Shown: positions 35,247-43,429 of the stretch, one piece after another
Numbering within the stretch: the stretch's first letter is position 1
Layout: the number at the start of each line of letters is the position of its first letter
NCBI GenBank assembly: GCA_026390695.1
Contig: JAPLFL010000129.1
Coordinates: 1 to 64,000, forward strand
Direction of reading: 5' to 3'
DNA: 64,000 nt
Source of the DNA: Candidatus Kapaibacterium sp.
Lineage (GTDB): Bacteria > Bacteroidota > Ignavibacteria > Kapaibacteriales > UBA2268
Program-made: the position numbers and the translations under genes
Notes under the pieces: generated by a model
The model's input: the letters and a program-made list of their open reading frames with translations, nothing else
Databases searched by the model: none
What the model was told of the DNA's origin: nothing

Positions 35247-36194
35247 TTAATGGGGTTGGGTTAATTTATGAAAAACATCTTCTAAGCCGGATTTTGATGT
35301 ACGTATTTCACTTAAAATCCAAGAATTTTCGACGACCTTTTTAAAGAAATTCTCACGAAATTCTGAATCTGAAGAGGATTCCACAATATATTGGAAGACA
35401 TTTTCGGATTTGCTTTCCTCTTTGATACTAATTATATTTTTGGTCGATCGAATAATTGACATTATGGTTTCTGAATCAGCCTCAGTGCTTGTTCTAAGTT
35501 CAATAAAGAATGAATTGATATTCTGGCTTAGTTTTTCAAATTCGCTCAAGGAGGAATCGGCAACAATTTTACCTTTATTAATAATAATCACACGGCTGCA
35601 CGTAGCCTGCACTTCAGATAATATATGGGTTGAAAGGATTACAGTTTTGGATTTCCCAAGTTTCTTGATGAGGTTACGAATTTCAACAATTTGATTAGGA
35701 TCAAGTCCGCTTGTTGGCTCATCCAAAATTATAACTTCAGGATCATGTATGAGAGCCTGAGCCAATCCGACTCTTTGTTTAAATCCTTTTGAAAGTTGCG
35801 ATATTATTTTATTTTTTACTTCATTTAAACCGCAATCAGTGAGCATTTCATCCAATCTGACGGATAATTTACCTTTTGGAATTTGGTGAAGTTTAGCGCA
35901 AAATTTCAAAAATTCTGTGACAGTCATATCTGTGTAAAGAGGATTCTGTTCAGGGAGATAGCCAATCTTTTTTCTGATTTCAAGTGAATCAGTATTAACG
36001 TTTAATCCTTCTACCTCAATCAAACCGCTTGTAGCAGGTAAAAAGCAAGAAATCATTTTCATTGTTGTTGTTTTACCGGCTCCATTCGGGCCAAGGAAGC
36101 CAAGTATCTCCCCACTGCTCAATTCAAAGGAAATATCATTTACGGCAGCATTAGTACCATAATTCTTACAAATGTTCTTAACTAAAATACTCAT
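35247..36194 (-). CDS. ABC transporter ATP-binding protein, GldA-like
   Basis: A 315-residue ABC-2-type ATPase. Walker A GPNGAGKTT, Q-loop LPEQNPLY, signature LSKGFKQRVGLAQAL (LSxGxxQR form), Walker B VIILDEPTSGLDP and the H-loop STHILSE are intact. The C-terminal ~90 residues are the extension found in GldA/NatA-type subunits. GldA works with GldF and GldG in gliding Bacteroidota; no permease gene lies beside this one, so gliding function is only a possibility. Confidence 0.88.
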   Translation of the reverse strand: MSILVKNICKNYGTNAAVNDISFELSSGEILGFLGPNGAGKTTTMKMISCFLPATSGLIEVEGLNVNTDSLEIRKKIGYLPEQNPLYTDMTVTEFLKFCAKLHQIPKGKLSVRLDEMLTDCGLNEVKNKIISQLSKGFKQRVGLAQALIHDPEVIILDEPTSGLDPNQIVEIRNLIKKLGKSKTVILSTHILSEVQATCSRVIIINKGKIVADSSLSEFEKLSQNINSFFIELRTSTEADSETIMSIIRSTKNIISIKEESKSENVFQYIVESSSDSEFRENFFKKVVENSWILSEIRTSKSGLEDVFHKLTQPH

Positions 36195-36349
36195 TAAAAC
36201 TTTGTTCCATTAATTGTTGATTGTCCACCTTGAGTCTGCTTCAAAAGCCTTATGATTGTCATTTTTACATATATTGAAATCTTCAAAAGTGACTCATCAA
36301 GAGATTTCTGCTTTTTTACCAATGATACTTTCAAGAAAATCTCCCCTAC

Positions 36350-36378
36350 CCCTCTTTTACAAAGAGGGTATTTTTTTT
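36350..36378 (+). terminator. Terminator-like hairpin in intergenic region
   Basis: CCCTCTTT-TAC-AAAGAGGG, 8-bp stem, followed by TATTTTTTTT. Oriented for the plus strand although no plus-strand gene lies directly upstream, so it is more likely a dispersed hairpin repeat, or it ends antisense transcription. Confidence 0.4.
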
Positions 36379-36467
36379 GTCATTGACTTTTTATTTAACT
36401 CAGTTAATTAGTCCTTCAATATGACACATTAATCGTATATTAACTTTTTAGATAAGCTCAAGACTAT

Positions 36468-36737
36468 TTAATATTCTCTGATTATAAATGGAAAATCTTT
36501 TTGTTTTGAAATACTTTTGAACAGCATTTCTTTTAATCTATCAGGATTCATCTTAGTATTTATTAATCCTTCAGCTATAATTTGTGAATTAATTACATCA
36601 ATAACTGCATCCATTGCTATTTTCTTTGTCACATCCAGATTATCGGAAAAATAGTTTATTATATTATCACGAATGATATTTTCAATTCTTTGAAGTACCA
36701 TTTCCGATACTGTTTGTTCTTCAATATTTATTTTCAT
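36468..36737 (-). CDS. Small helical protein, unknown function
   Basis: An 89-residue, predicted helical protein (MKINIEEQTVSEMVLQRIEN start), acidic/basic mixed, without membrane segment or signal peptide. No family recognised. Supported by codon use like its neighbours and by ATAACCTCAAATTG-type leader containing, on the coding strand, GAGGTTAT just before ATG, a plausible ribosome-binding site. Follows the hydrolase gene at a gap of 69 bp on the same strand. Confidence 0.55.
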   Translation of the reverse strand: MKINIEEQTVSEMVLQRIENIIRDNIINYFSDNLDVTKKIAMDAVIDVINSQIIAEGLINTKMNPDRLKEMLFKSISKQKDFPFIIREY

Positions 36738-36806
36738 ATAACCTCAAATTGAATTACGATTTATCATAATTTAATCATAATTTTTTTATAAAAAACACTT
36801 CTCTTT

Positions 36807-38162
36807 TTACCAGCTATTAATCCATTCACTTAGATCAATAATAAATTTCTTATCAACATGTCCTTCTTTTAAATACTCTGCTGGTTTAGCTTTTCCAGTA
36901 CCTGTAACAAAAATATGATTCAAATCCGCATAAAGAATAAATTTATTTTGTTTATTGCCTTCTAATGCCATTTTCCAGTTATTAAAATCATCTGTTGTCA
37001 CCTGATAATCTCTCTGTCCTTGAAGAACAAGTATTGGTTTTTGATATTTCTTAATATCCAGACAAGGATTGTAATTTCTCAGATCTTTCCAATAGTTTGC
37101 CGACAATCCCATTAACATATCTGAAACGGGTATATCACTGCTATAGTCGCCACTTTTTATAATAGCAACCTGTTTTTCAATTTGAGTAATTTGTGCTCTA
37201 TTCAATGAATCATTCGACTGATTGCTATCGAGAGAAATAATATATTTAATCTGATCTATATAAGTATCTTCCAAATTCCGGGTTAATCCTGCCATAATCA
37301 CATATCCAAACACTTTTTCAGAACGAGAAATTATTCTGGGCATCATAAAACCACCTTGGCTATGACCAAGAATAAAAATCCGATTTTGGTTTATACTTTC
37401 AAATTCCGAAACAGTCTTAATGGCTGCTATTGCATCATCAACGGTTTCTTCATTCATAGTAAGTGCATTAATTTTATCTACAATTTTCTGACCGTATTCT
37501 TTTGTCCGTTTCTGGTATCTCAGAACAGCAATTCCACGAGAAGCCAGTCCGAATGCAATATCTTTAAATACTCTGGTTCCACCGACCGTTTCATTGGAAT
37601 CATTAGGCCCGGAGCCGTGAACAAGAATAATAAGTGGCACTTTAGAATTACGTTTCGGAATTGATAAAATAGCCGGTAATTCCCACTCTGTGCCATTCCC
37701 TACTTTAGTCTTCACTTCATAGAATGAGCTTGTATCGACATAATCAGGTATTTTATATAAAAGTGGCTTTGAGTCAGCCGGTGACATAAAAAAACCGGAA
37801 ATTCTTTTCAATGAATCAAAAACTAAATGAACATTTAGTTGCATCTTTTCAAATTCACAATTTGCATTGATTACATGAAATTTCTCTTTTTTGCTATAAT
37901 CCATCTTGTTGGTTTTCACAAAATGACCAATTTGAAGAGTTAAATTTGAATGAATAGATTTGAACTGAGCCAATGGTAATTTCTGACTCATTGTTTCGTC
38001 AAAATTCCGATAAAGTTGCTCTAACTCACCATTTTTGAATTTCTGCAAAAAATCGTTTGTTAATGCCTTATATTCTACTTCGTTATTAACCAGCAATAGC
38101 TGCGTAAAAGCAGGGATTGAAAGCCAAAGAATGAATATCTTGATAATTAATAGTAATCTCAT
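36807..38162 (-). CDS. Alpha/beta hydrolase with DUF3887 domain
   Basis: A 451-residue exported hydrolase. Signal peptide ~1-20; residues ~28-130 resemble DUF3887 (a small alpha+beta domain often preceding such hydrolases); ~160-451 is the alpha/beta-hydrolase fold with LVHGSGPNDSNE (oxyanion region), the nucleophile elbow GHSQGG (Ser268), an acid in QGQRDYQV and a His in DLNHIF. Probably a periplasmic esterase or peptidase-like enzyme of unknown substrate. Nine bp after the LCP gene, so likely co-transcribed. Confidence 0.85.
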   Translation of the reverse strand: MRLLLIIKIFILWLSIPAFTQLLLVNNEVEYKALTNDFLQKFKNGELEQLYRNFDETMSQKLPLAQFKSIHSNLTLQIGHFVKTNKMDYSKKEKFHVINANCEFEKMQLNVHLVFDSLKRISGFFMSPADSKPLLYKIPDYVDTSSFYEVKTKVGNGTEWELPAILSIPKRNSKVPLIILVHGSGPNDSNETVGGTRVFKDIAFGLASRGIAVLRYQKRTKEYGQKIVDKINALTMNEETVDDAIAAIKTVSEFESINQNRIFILGHSQGGFMMPRIISRSEKVFGYVIMAGLTRNLEDTYIDQIKYIISLDSNQSNDSLNRAQITQIEKQVAIIKSGDYSSDIPVSDMLMGLSANYWKDLRNYNPCLDIKKYQKPILVLQGQRDYQVTTDDFNNWKMALEGNKQNKFILYADLNHIFVTGTGKAKPAEYLKEGHVDKKFIIDLSEWINSW

Positions 38163-38171
38163 ATTAACTCT

Positions 38172-39464
38172 TTAAAATTTATTTTTAAAAAACTCAATCT
38201 CAGCATCTATAGACTCTTTCACTTTTCTTGCCATATCCGGTTGTTTCTTTTTAATGTAGGAGTTTATTAAAATATTCGATATATTTGATCTCAGGGCTTG
38301 TCTCTTGCCCAAATCTGGCACCTGCAGCCATGCGTGCTGTTCGTAAAATACTTTCAGAGTGTTGATAGAATTCTGTGGCTTTTTTGCAGTATCAAGAGCA
38401 GCTCTGGCGATTGCATTCTTCAAAATTCTCTCAACTGACACGCTATCCTGAGGTTTTTTTGAGCTATCAATGTCATATTGAGATTGATTAAAGAACTCAA
38501 TTTTTTGTTTTAGCTGATTAACAACTTTCTCATCGGAAAAGTCATAAACTTTAAAGTTCGATGGCATCGGGGGACGAACTCTGATGCTAATATCCGCTTC
38601 TGATCGAGGGAAACCTTTACCTTTCAATTTAGCAATAATATCCTTCACATTTGAAGTGCTTAGATTTGTTTCAACCATCGCAATACCGCCACGGATGAGT
38701 ACTTCACCGATCATACCATCCAATCTCCTGAAATTTTTCAAAATATTCTGGCGTATAAACTGTCCCTGATTATAACATCTTTGAAAATCATCACCACCCA
38801 AGCCGGTTCTGGAGCGCAACACCTGAAGATATGATTTACTGTCCTTGAAACCAAGGAATTCGATTATTCCCATTACCTGAGAAAAACTTACCTCGCAATA
38901 ATATTGAATTTTATCAAGTCCGGCAATATCTGCTACTTCTTCAAGATATGCATCACGTCCACGGGCTGATCTGACAATGGTAAGTTTGTTCTGCCCTGAT
39001 GTATCGGGCATTCCCGCATCGGCAGGTGTATCGCGGGGAATTGAAGTTATTTCTATTGTCCCGCTGTCAATTAATATTGAAATAACATGATTTGCATCGG
39101 CATGCTTTGTTGAGGTCCCAACCCTTGAATCGACACCAATAACAGCAATATTTATTCTTCTTCCTGTAAAAATCCTCTTTATTTGCTTTCCGGCATTATT
39201 ATCTAAAGAAAATGGAATATTCATGCCCGATGGATCCGATACCCTGATTATTTTAATATTTGCAGAATCATCGGATGTGACTGATCTGAGATAGTCCTGA
39301 GATAATTTTTGTAAGGAATCTTTGATCCTCAAAGAATCAGACTGAACACTATCAGGGTCAGTATTATTCGATAAATTATGTAGAAAATTATATCCAATCC
39401 AAGCTAAAATTAATATAATAAACAATAATAAAATCAGACTTCCGGACATTTTGTTATTTTTCAA
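38172..39464 (-). CDS. LytR-CpsA-Psr (LCP) family protein
   Basis: A 430-residue protein with an N-terminal membrane anchor (~8-28) and an extracytoplasmic LCP domain (~100-300): INIAVIGVDSR, HADANHVISILID, ITSIPRDTP (key Arg/Asp) and the RSARGRDAYLEEVADIAGLDKI segment parallel LCP motifs. In other bacteria LCP enzymes attach undecaprenyl-linked polymers to the wall. The C-terminal ~110 residues are helical and unassigned. Divergent from the Wzz-like and O-antigen polymerase-like genes, suggesting a surface-glycan role. Confidence 0.8.
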   Translation of the reverse strand: MKNNKMSGSLILLLFIILILAWIGYNFLHNLSNNTDPDSVQSDSLRIKDSLQKLSQDYLRSVTSDDSANIKIIRVSDPSGMNIPFSLDNNAGKQIKRIFTGRRINIAVIGVDSRVGTSTKHADANHVISILIDSGTIEITSIPRDTPADAGMPDTSGQNKLTIVRSARGRDAYLEEVADIAGLDKIQYYCEVSFSQVMGIIEFLGFKDSKSYLQVLRSRTGLGGDDFQRCYNQGQFIRQNILKNFRRLDGMIGEVLIRGGIAMVETNLSTSNVKDIIAKLKGKGFPRSEADISIRVRPPMPSNFKVYDFSDEKVVNQLKQKIEFFNQSQYDIDSSKKPQDSVSVERILKNAIARAALDTAKKPQNSINTLKVFYEQHAWLQVPDLGKRQALRSNISNILINSYIKKKQPDMARKVKESIDAEIEFFKNKF

Positions 39465-39562
39465 ATTTGACTCAACTTTATTTAAATTTTCACATAATAT
39501 TAACCCAAAATTAATATTAATAATTTAGCTAAACAATATAAAATTTATATTCATCATTAATC

Positions 39563-39593
39563 ATTGGTAATTGTCAAAAAATCCTTAATTTTG
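39563..39593 (+). promoter_or_regulatory. Bacteroidota-type promoter ATTG-N19-TAATTTTG
   Basis: ATTG at 39563-39566, 19 bp, then TAATTTTG at 39586-39593, a full match to TAnnTTTG, 35 bp before the Wzz-like start. Prediction only. Confidence 0.5.
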
Positions 39594-39628
39594 AGAATTA
39601 TTATTTGGCTAAATATTAAGGATTAAGT

Positions 39629-40837
39629 TTGAATATATCTGATTCTTCCACCACCAACCTGATCAATAAAGAAGAATTTTCCAGTATGAAAGTCTTATTA
39701 TTGCTCCTAAGGTATAAATATTTTATATTATCAATTGTACTATTGGTAACTGGTTTTACAATTTATACAGCATTACATATCAAAAATCAGTTTGCTTCAA
39801 CAGCAACTGCCGTTCCACCGCGCGTAGCCAATTCTTATGAAGGTTTTTCGGGAGGAACCGCTGCATTGCTACGTGAAATGGGAATATCTCAGTTAGTTGG
39901 AAAAACCGAAGCTACTTATAGTTTTCTTGTAATTTTGCGTAGTCGGTCATTAAAAGATTCCGTAATAAATAAATTTAATCTGAAATCAGCATTTCAATTA
40001 GAAGATACATCTTACTCTGCTGTCTTGAGAGAATTAGAAGATCGGTATGAAATATCAATCGAAAAAGCAGGGAATTATCTGATAACCGCTTGGGATACTG
40101 ATCCGGTAAGGGCAGCCGAGATTTCAAATTACATAATCACTTGTGCAAATAATTTATCAGTAAGTTTATTAAGACCCGAATTATATGCAAACCGAGTGTA
40201 TCTTGAAACAAGGTATAAACAGATTGACAATGAGATTATCGCACTTTCTGATTCAATGAATAGAATTACCGGTTCGAGCCTTATTTTCTCACCTCTGGAT
40301 CAGGCAAAATCATTTAGTTCGGTTTTTTCTGAAATGAAATCCAAGGAAATGGAGAATGAAATCTTACTTAATCTTTACCGATCAAGCTATGGCGTCAATG
40401 ATCCTAATACTAAAATGCAGGAAAATCTACTTTCGGAAATTAAACAGAAATTAGTTGATATTGAGTCTAAATCTGGTGTTATTGGAAATTCAAATATCAA
40501 GGATGCTTCAAGAATTAGCATGAATTACTTAAAACTCTATAGTCTTTATGAGGCAAATATAAAACTCAAAGCCGCAATGATACCAATTATTGAGAAATCA
40601 AAAATCGATGAACAGAGATTTGTTCCTTCTTTGTACATGATTGATTCAGGCAGACCATCGGATAAAAAAGACAGACCAAAACGTTCGATAATGGTAGTGG
40701 GAGCATTTTTTGGATCACTGGTTTTTGCAATAGTTCTGGTTGTTGTAATTGATGCGTTAATTGCTCTTTTCCGGTTAATTAAAACCGAGAAGCAAAAAGA
40801 TTCATTATCTAACAATCAGAGCAGTGATAATGCTTAA
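39629..40837 (+). CDS. Wzz-like chain-length determinant
   Basis: A 402-residue polysaccharide co-polymerase. A short cytoplasmic N-terminus, TM1 (~27-48, LRYKYFILSIVLL), a long periplasmic helical region and TM2 (~352-378) followed by a polar tail fit the Wzz/PCP layout; the first periplasmic helices contain the SFLVILRSRSLKDSVINKFNL segment usual for Wzz. The start is a TTG at 39629 after AAGGATTAAG; the next ATG (39686) would remove the cytoplasmic N-terminus. Six bp before the polymerase-like gene. Confidence 0.82.
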   Translation: MNISDSSTTNLINKEEFSSMKVLLLLLRYKYFILSIVLLVTGFTIYTALHIKNQFASTATAVPPRVANSYEGFSGGTAALLREMGISQLVGKTEATYSFLVILRSRSLKDSVINKFNLKSAFQLEDTSYSAVLRELEDRYEISIEKAGNYLITAWDTDPVRAAEISNYIITCANNLSVSLLRPELYANRVYLETRYKQIDNEIIALSDSMNRITGSSLIFSPLDQAKSFSSVFSEMKSKEMENEILLNLYRSSYGVNDPNTKMQENLLSEIKQKLVDIESKSGVIGNSNIKDASRISMNYLKLYSLYEANIKLKAAMIPIIEKSKIDEQRFVPSLYMIDSGRPSDKKDRPKRSIMVVGAFFGSLVFAIVLVVVIDALIALFRLIKTEKQKDSLSNNQSSDNA

Positions 40838-40843
40838 TTTTAA

Positions 40844-42256
40844 ATGATAAATATGATCCGGTCGATAAATTTCTTGAGCCAATATTTGACAAAAAAATTA
40901 ATATATGAGATTATTGTATTTTTTGTTGTATTAGCTTTATGTTATTTTTTCAGTGGCATTTATTCGCAGATGATGATTTTAGGCGGGTTTCTGGGAATAT
41001 TTATTACTTTTCTGTTATTTATTAATCCAAAGCTTTGGATATACACTGTAACTGCTGTTTCATCGGTATTTCTTGCTGATTCGGGAGTAGGATTAAGTAT
41101 TACCGATATAATGATTGCTGCTATATTCAATCTTGGTGTTATTTACTGGATCTTTTCAAAGGTTTTCCTTGAAAAACAAAAAATAGTAAACAATTTGGGC
41201 GACTGGTTTATCCTGTTTATTTATATTGCGATGTTATCAAATTTCTTTATTTCAATGCTCAACGGTGTTGAAATTACTGAGTGGATTGGAAATTACGGAC
41301 TCTATTCAATGACTTTATTGTATTTCCCGATAAAATATCACTTCCCTGAAATTGAAGATTACAAAAAATTGCTAATTATTCTGACAATTACATCCTTTAT
41401 TCAAAGCGGAAATCACTTCTATAAATATTTATTTGTAAATAATCTGGAAGAAGCAGAGAGTTTCAGAATCAGTAGTGGCGCTGGTGTTAATCAAAGTTTA
41501 TTTTCAGTATGTATCCTTGCGGGAATTGTATTCGGTCTATCCGAAAAAAACAGACTAAAGGCTTTCTATATTTACATCTTTATCTTTATAAATACTTTAT
41601 CATTATTAACACTTATGTCACGAACTTTTTGGATTATGGTGCTTGCCTTAATACCAGTCATTATATTTACATTAAAAAGAAAAGAAATCTTCAAGTTTTT
41701 TATTATAAGTTCATTAACAATTTCTGTAATTTTAACAATTGCTTTTGTATATTTTGAAGATAACATAGCTCAGGTTCAAGCTATTTATTCCTATAGGTTC
41801 TTTTCCTCAACTCAAGGTAAAAAGGATATATCGGTTGAAACCAGATTTTTTGAATATGATGCTGCATGGAATAAAGTTCTTAAATACCCATGGAGTGGCA
41901 ATGGCATGCGCGCAAAGGTTTATACATGGAACCCGATTGAAATTAACTATGTTTACAATAAATATGTTCATAATGGATTTGTTCTTTTTCTTGTAAAATT
42001 GGGATTTCCACTGGCTTTTACGTTTTTTGGTATCCTTTTATATTTTTTAATAAAATCTATCATATTAATTTTTAAAACAAATAATTCAAAATTAAGACCA
42101 TTCGCTCTTTTAGGATTCATTTGTTTAATAGTTACTTTTATTTCAAACATGACCAGCAGCCAGTTTGATGCCCGTGAAGGGATTATAGTTTTAGTTTTCG
42201 GTTTAGCCACAATCAGTATTGTCGAAGGCCAACTCAAACAAGTTAAAAGTTTATAA
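40844..42256 (+). CDS. O-antigen polymerase/ligase family protein
   Basis: A 470-residue integral membrane protein with about eleven hydrophobic helices and a large extracytoplasmic loop in the second half (~300-385) carrying SVETRFFEYDAAWNKVLKYPWSGNG, the pattern of the Wzy/WaaL (O-antigen ligase) family. It either polymerises or ligates lipid-linked glycans. Forms a pair with the Wzz-like gene and lies opposite the LCP gene. Confidence 0.82.
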   Translation: MINMIRSINFLSQYLTKKLIYEIIVFFVVLALCYFFSGIYSQMMILGGFLGIFITFLLFINPKLWIYTVTAVSSVFLADSGVGLSITDIMIAAIFNLGVIYWIFSKVFLEKQKIVNNLGDWFILFIYIAMLSNFFISMLNGVEITEWIGNYGLYSMTLLYFPIKYHFPEIEDYKKLLIILTITSFIQSGNHFYKYLFVNNLEEAESFRISSGAGVNQSLFSVCILAGIVFGLSEKNRLKAFYIYIFIFINTLSLLTLMSRTFWIMVLALIPVIIFTLKRKEIFKFFIISSLTISVILTIAFVYFEDNIAQVQAIYSYRFFSSTQGKKDISVETRFFEYDAAWNKVLKYPWSGNGMRAKVYTWNPIEINYVYNKYVHNGFVLFLVKLGFPLAFTFFGILLYFLIKSIILIFKTNNSKLRPFALLGFICLIVTFISNMTSSQFDAREGIIVLVFGLATISIVEGQLKQVKSL

Positions 42257-42490
42257 AGTTGATTAAATCATTTAATTGTTGAAACGAGTATAATTCAGAG
42301 CTTGTTTCGACTGACTTAGCTCAACGAGCAATACTGTTACCTGAGTGTAGTCAAAAGTAATAGTTTTTCCGAATTCGAATTGAAAATATTATAAAAGGTT
42401 TAGCATCATATTATATCATTCCCTTAATGAATCAGGAATTATTGTCATTGATGCGGATGCAGGAATCCCTTACCAGACACACTTTATGAG

Positions 42491-42691
42491 ATTCCCGCAT
42501 TCGAGACTGTGTGAAAACTTCAATTTCTGTCATTCCTGCGAATGAGACTGTGTGAAAACTACCTTTTCTTGTCATTCCTGCGAATGCAGGAATCCCCTGA
42601 TTGGCACTGGAAGGAGATTCCCGCATTCGCGGGAATGACATTCCAGTGGAATTTCATAGTTTTCACACAGTCTCATTCGCGGGAATGACAG
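42491..42691. repeat. Compound nested palindromic element, well preserved
   Basis: Outer arms: 42527-42561 and 42657-42691 are 35-bp inverted repeats with one mismatch. Each arm consists of half of a palindrome (CTGTCATTCCTGCGAAT) plus GAGACTGTGTGAAAACT. Inside lies an inverted pair of the 27-bp unit (42571-42594 and 42616-42639). A further GAGACTGTGTGAAAACT at 42503-42519, after ATTCCCGCATTC, repeats the left junction. Same order as at 10606-10793. MITE-like in form; no transposase present. Confidence 0.85.
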
Positions 42692-42743
42692 AGATCAAGT
42701 AGGAAACGATATTATATTTTCTAATCAATTACAGAAAATAAAA

Positions 42744-42771
42744 AAGACTGCTTTTGACAAAAAGCAGTCTT
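42744..42771 (-). terminator. Rho-independent terminator after cytochrome gene
   Basis: Perfect 12-bp stem AAGACTGCTTTT / AAAAGCAGTCTT around a 4-bp loop; on the minus strand it is followed by TTTTTATTTT. It lies 25 bp past the cytochrome stop codon. Confidence 0.87.
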
Positions 42772-42795
42772 AAAAAATTTAATCGAATTATTTTC

Positions 42796-43287
42796 TTATT
42801 CTGTTCCGTTACACAAATTCCAATCACCAGTTGCTTTATCATATTTATGGCAATGTCCGCATTCACCCTGGAAAGTTGACATAAACATATTGGTTGCACC
42901 GGTAAGATGAATGGTGTGCATTAATCTTGAAAATGCTGGTGCAGTTTTTGAAGTTTTAGAGTGACACATCATACATTTCTTTGGAACTTCAGTTGTAGGC
43001 ACTTTGGGGTGTTTGCCCTTTAAAGTAAGACCTTCTGGACTTGATGCCTGAGCTTTGGCAAGTAATTCAGGTGTAACAGCATCTGCTATTGCTTTAACAA
43101 TCGTACTGACTTTATGATCTTTGCCGTCAACGACTGTATGACAGCTTACACAACCCTTTGGGAATTTATCATCTGCATTCACACCAGGAATACTACGTGG
43201 TCCTTGTGACAAAGCTTTGAATCCAATTCCGAAAACAAAAACTAAAGTCATAGCTATGGCTGCAACTTTTAATGATTTTTTCAACAT
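42796..43287 (-). CDS. Triheme c-type cytochrome
   Basis: A 163-residue periplasmic cytochrome: signal peptide (~1-28), then three CXXCH haem-binding motifs, CVSCH (46-50), CMMCH (105-109) and CGHCH (143-147). His-rich segments (KDHK, KHPK, MHTIH) may give distal ligands. A multihaem electron carrier of the cytochrome c7/NapC-like small type, not assignable further. Its start is supported by an AGGAGGT sequence before ATG on the coding strand. Maturation needs the Ccm system; ccmB lies at 46.8 kb. Confidence 0.88.
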   Translation of the reverse strand: MLKKSLKVAAIAMTLVFVFGIGFKALSQGPRSIPGVNADDKFPKGCVSCHTVVDGKDHKVSTIVKAIADAVTPELLAKAQASSPEGLTLKGKHPKVPTTEVPKKCMMCHSKTSKTAPAFSRLMHTIHLTGATNMFMSTFQGECGHCHKYDKATGDWNLCNGTE

Positions 43288-43429
43288 AAAAAACCTCCTA
43301 ATATTAAATAAAAAAAAATACCTGCGTAATGCAGTTTTATATGGATTTATAAATTTTCAAAGTACATTTACAAAATTAAAATTATTTTATCTTATTTCAA
43401 ATTATTTTACGATAACTTTTTCAACAATC

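Larger units (their letters stand above)
42257..42795. other. Gene-free stretch with compound repeat and terminator
   Basis: 42257-42430 is featureless apart from a short CGAC-rich segment (GCTTGTTTCGACTGACTTAG) that may be a remnant repeat. 42491-42691 is the compound palindromic element, and 42744-42771 is the cytochrome terminator. No gene supported. Confidence 0.8.

Noticed and set aside
36350-36378. Terminator for the ABC ATPase gene
   Set aside because: The hairpin lies upstream of that gene's start on the minus strand and its T tract is on the plus strand, so it cannot terminate the ATPase transcript.
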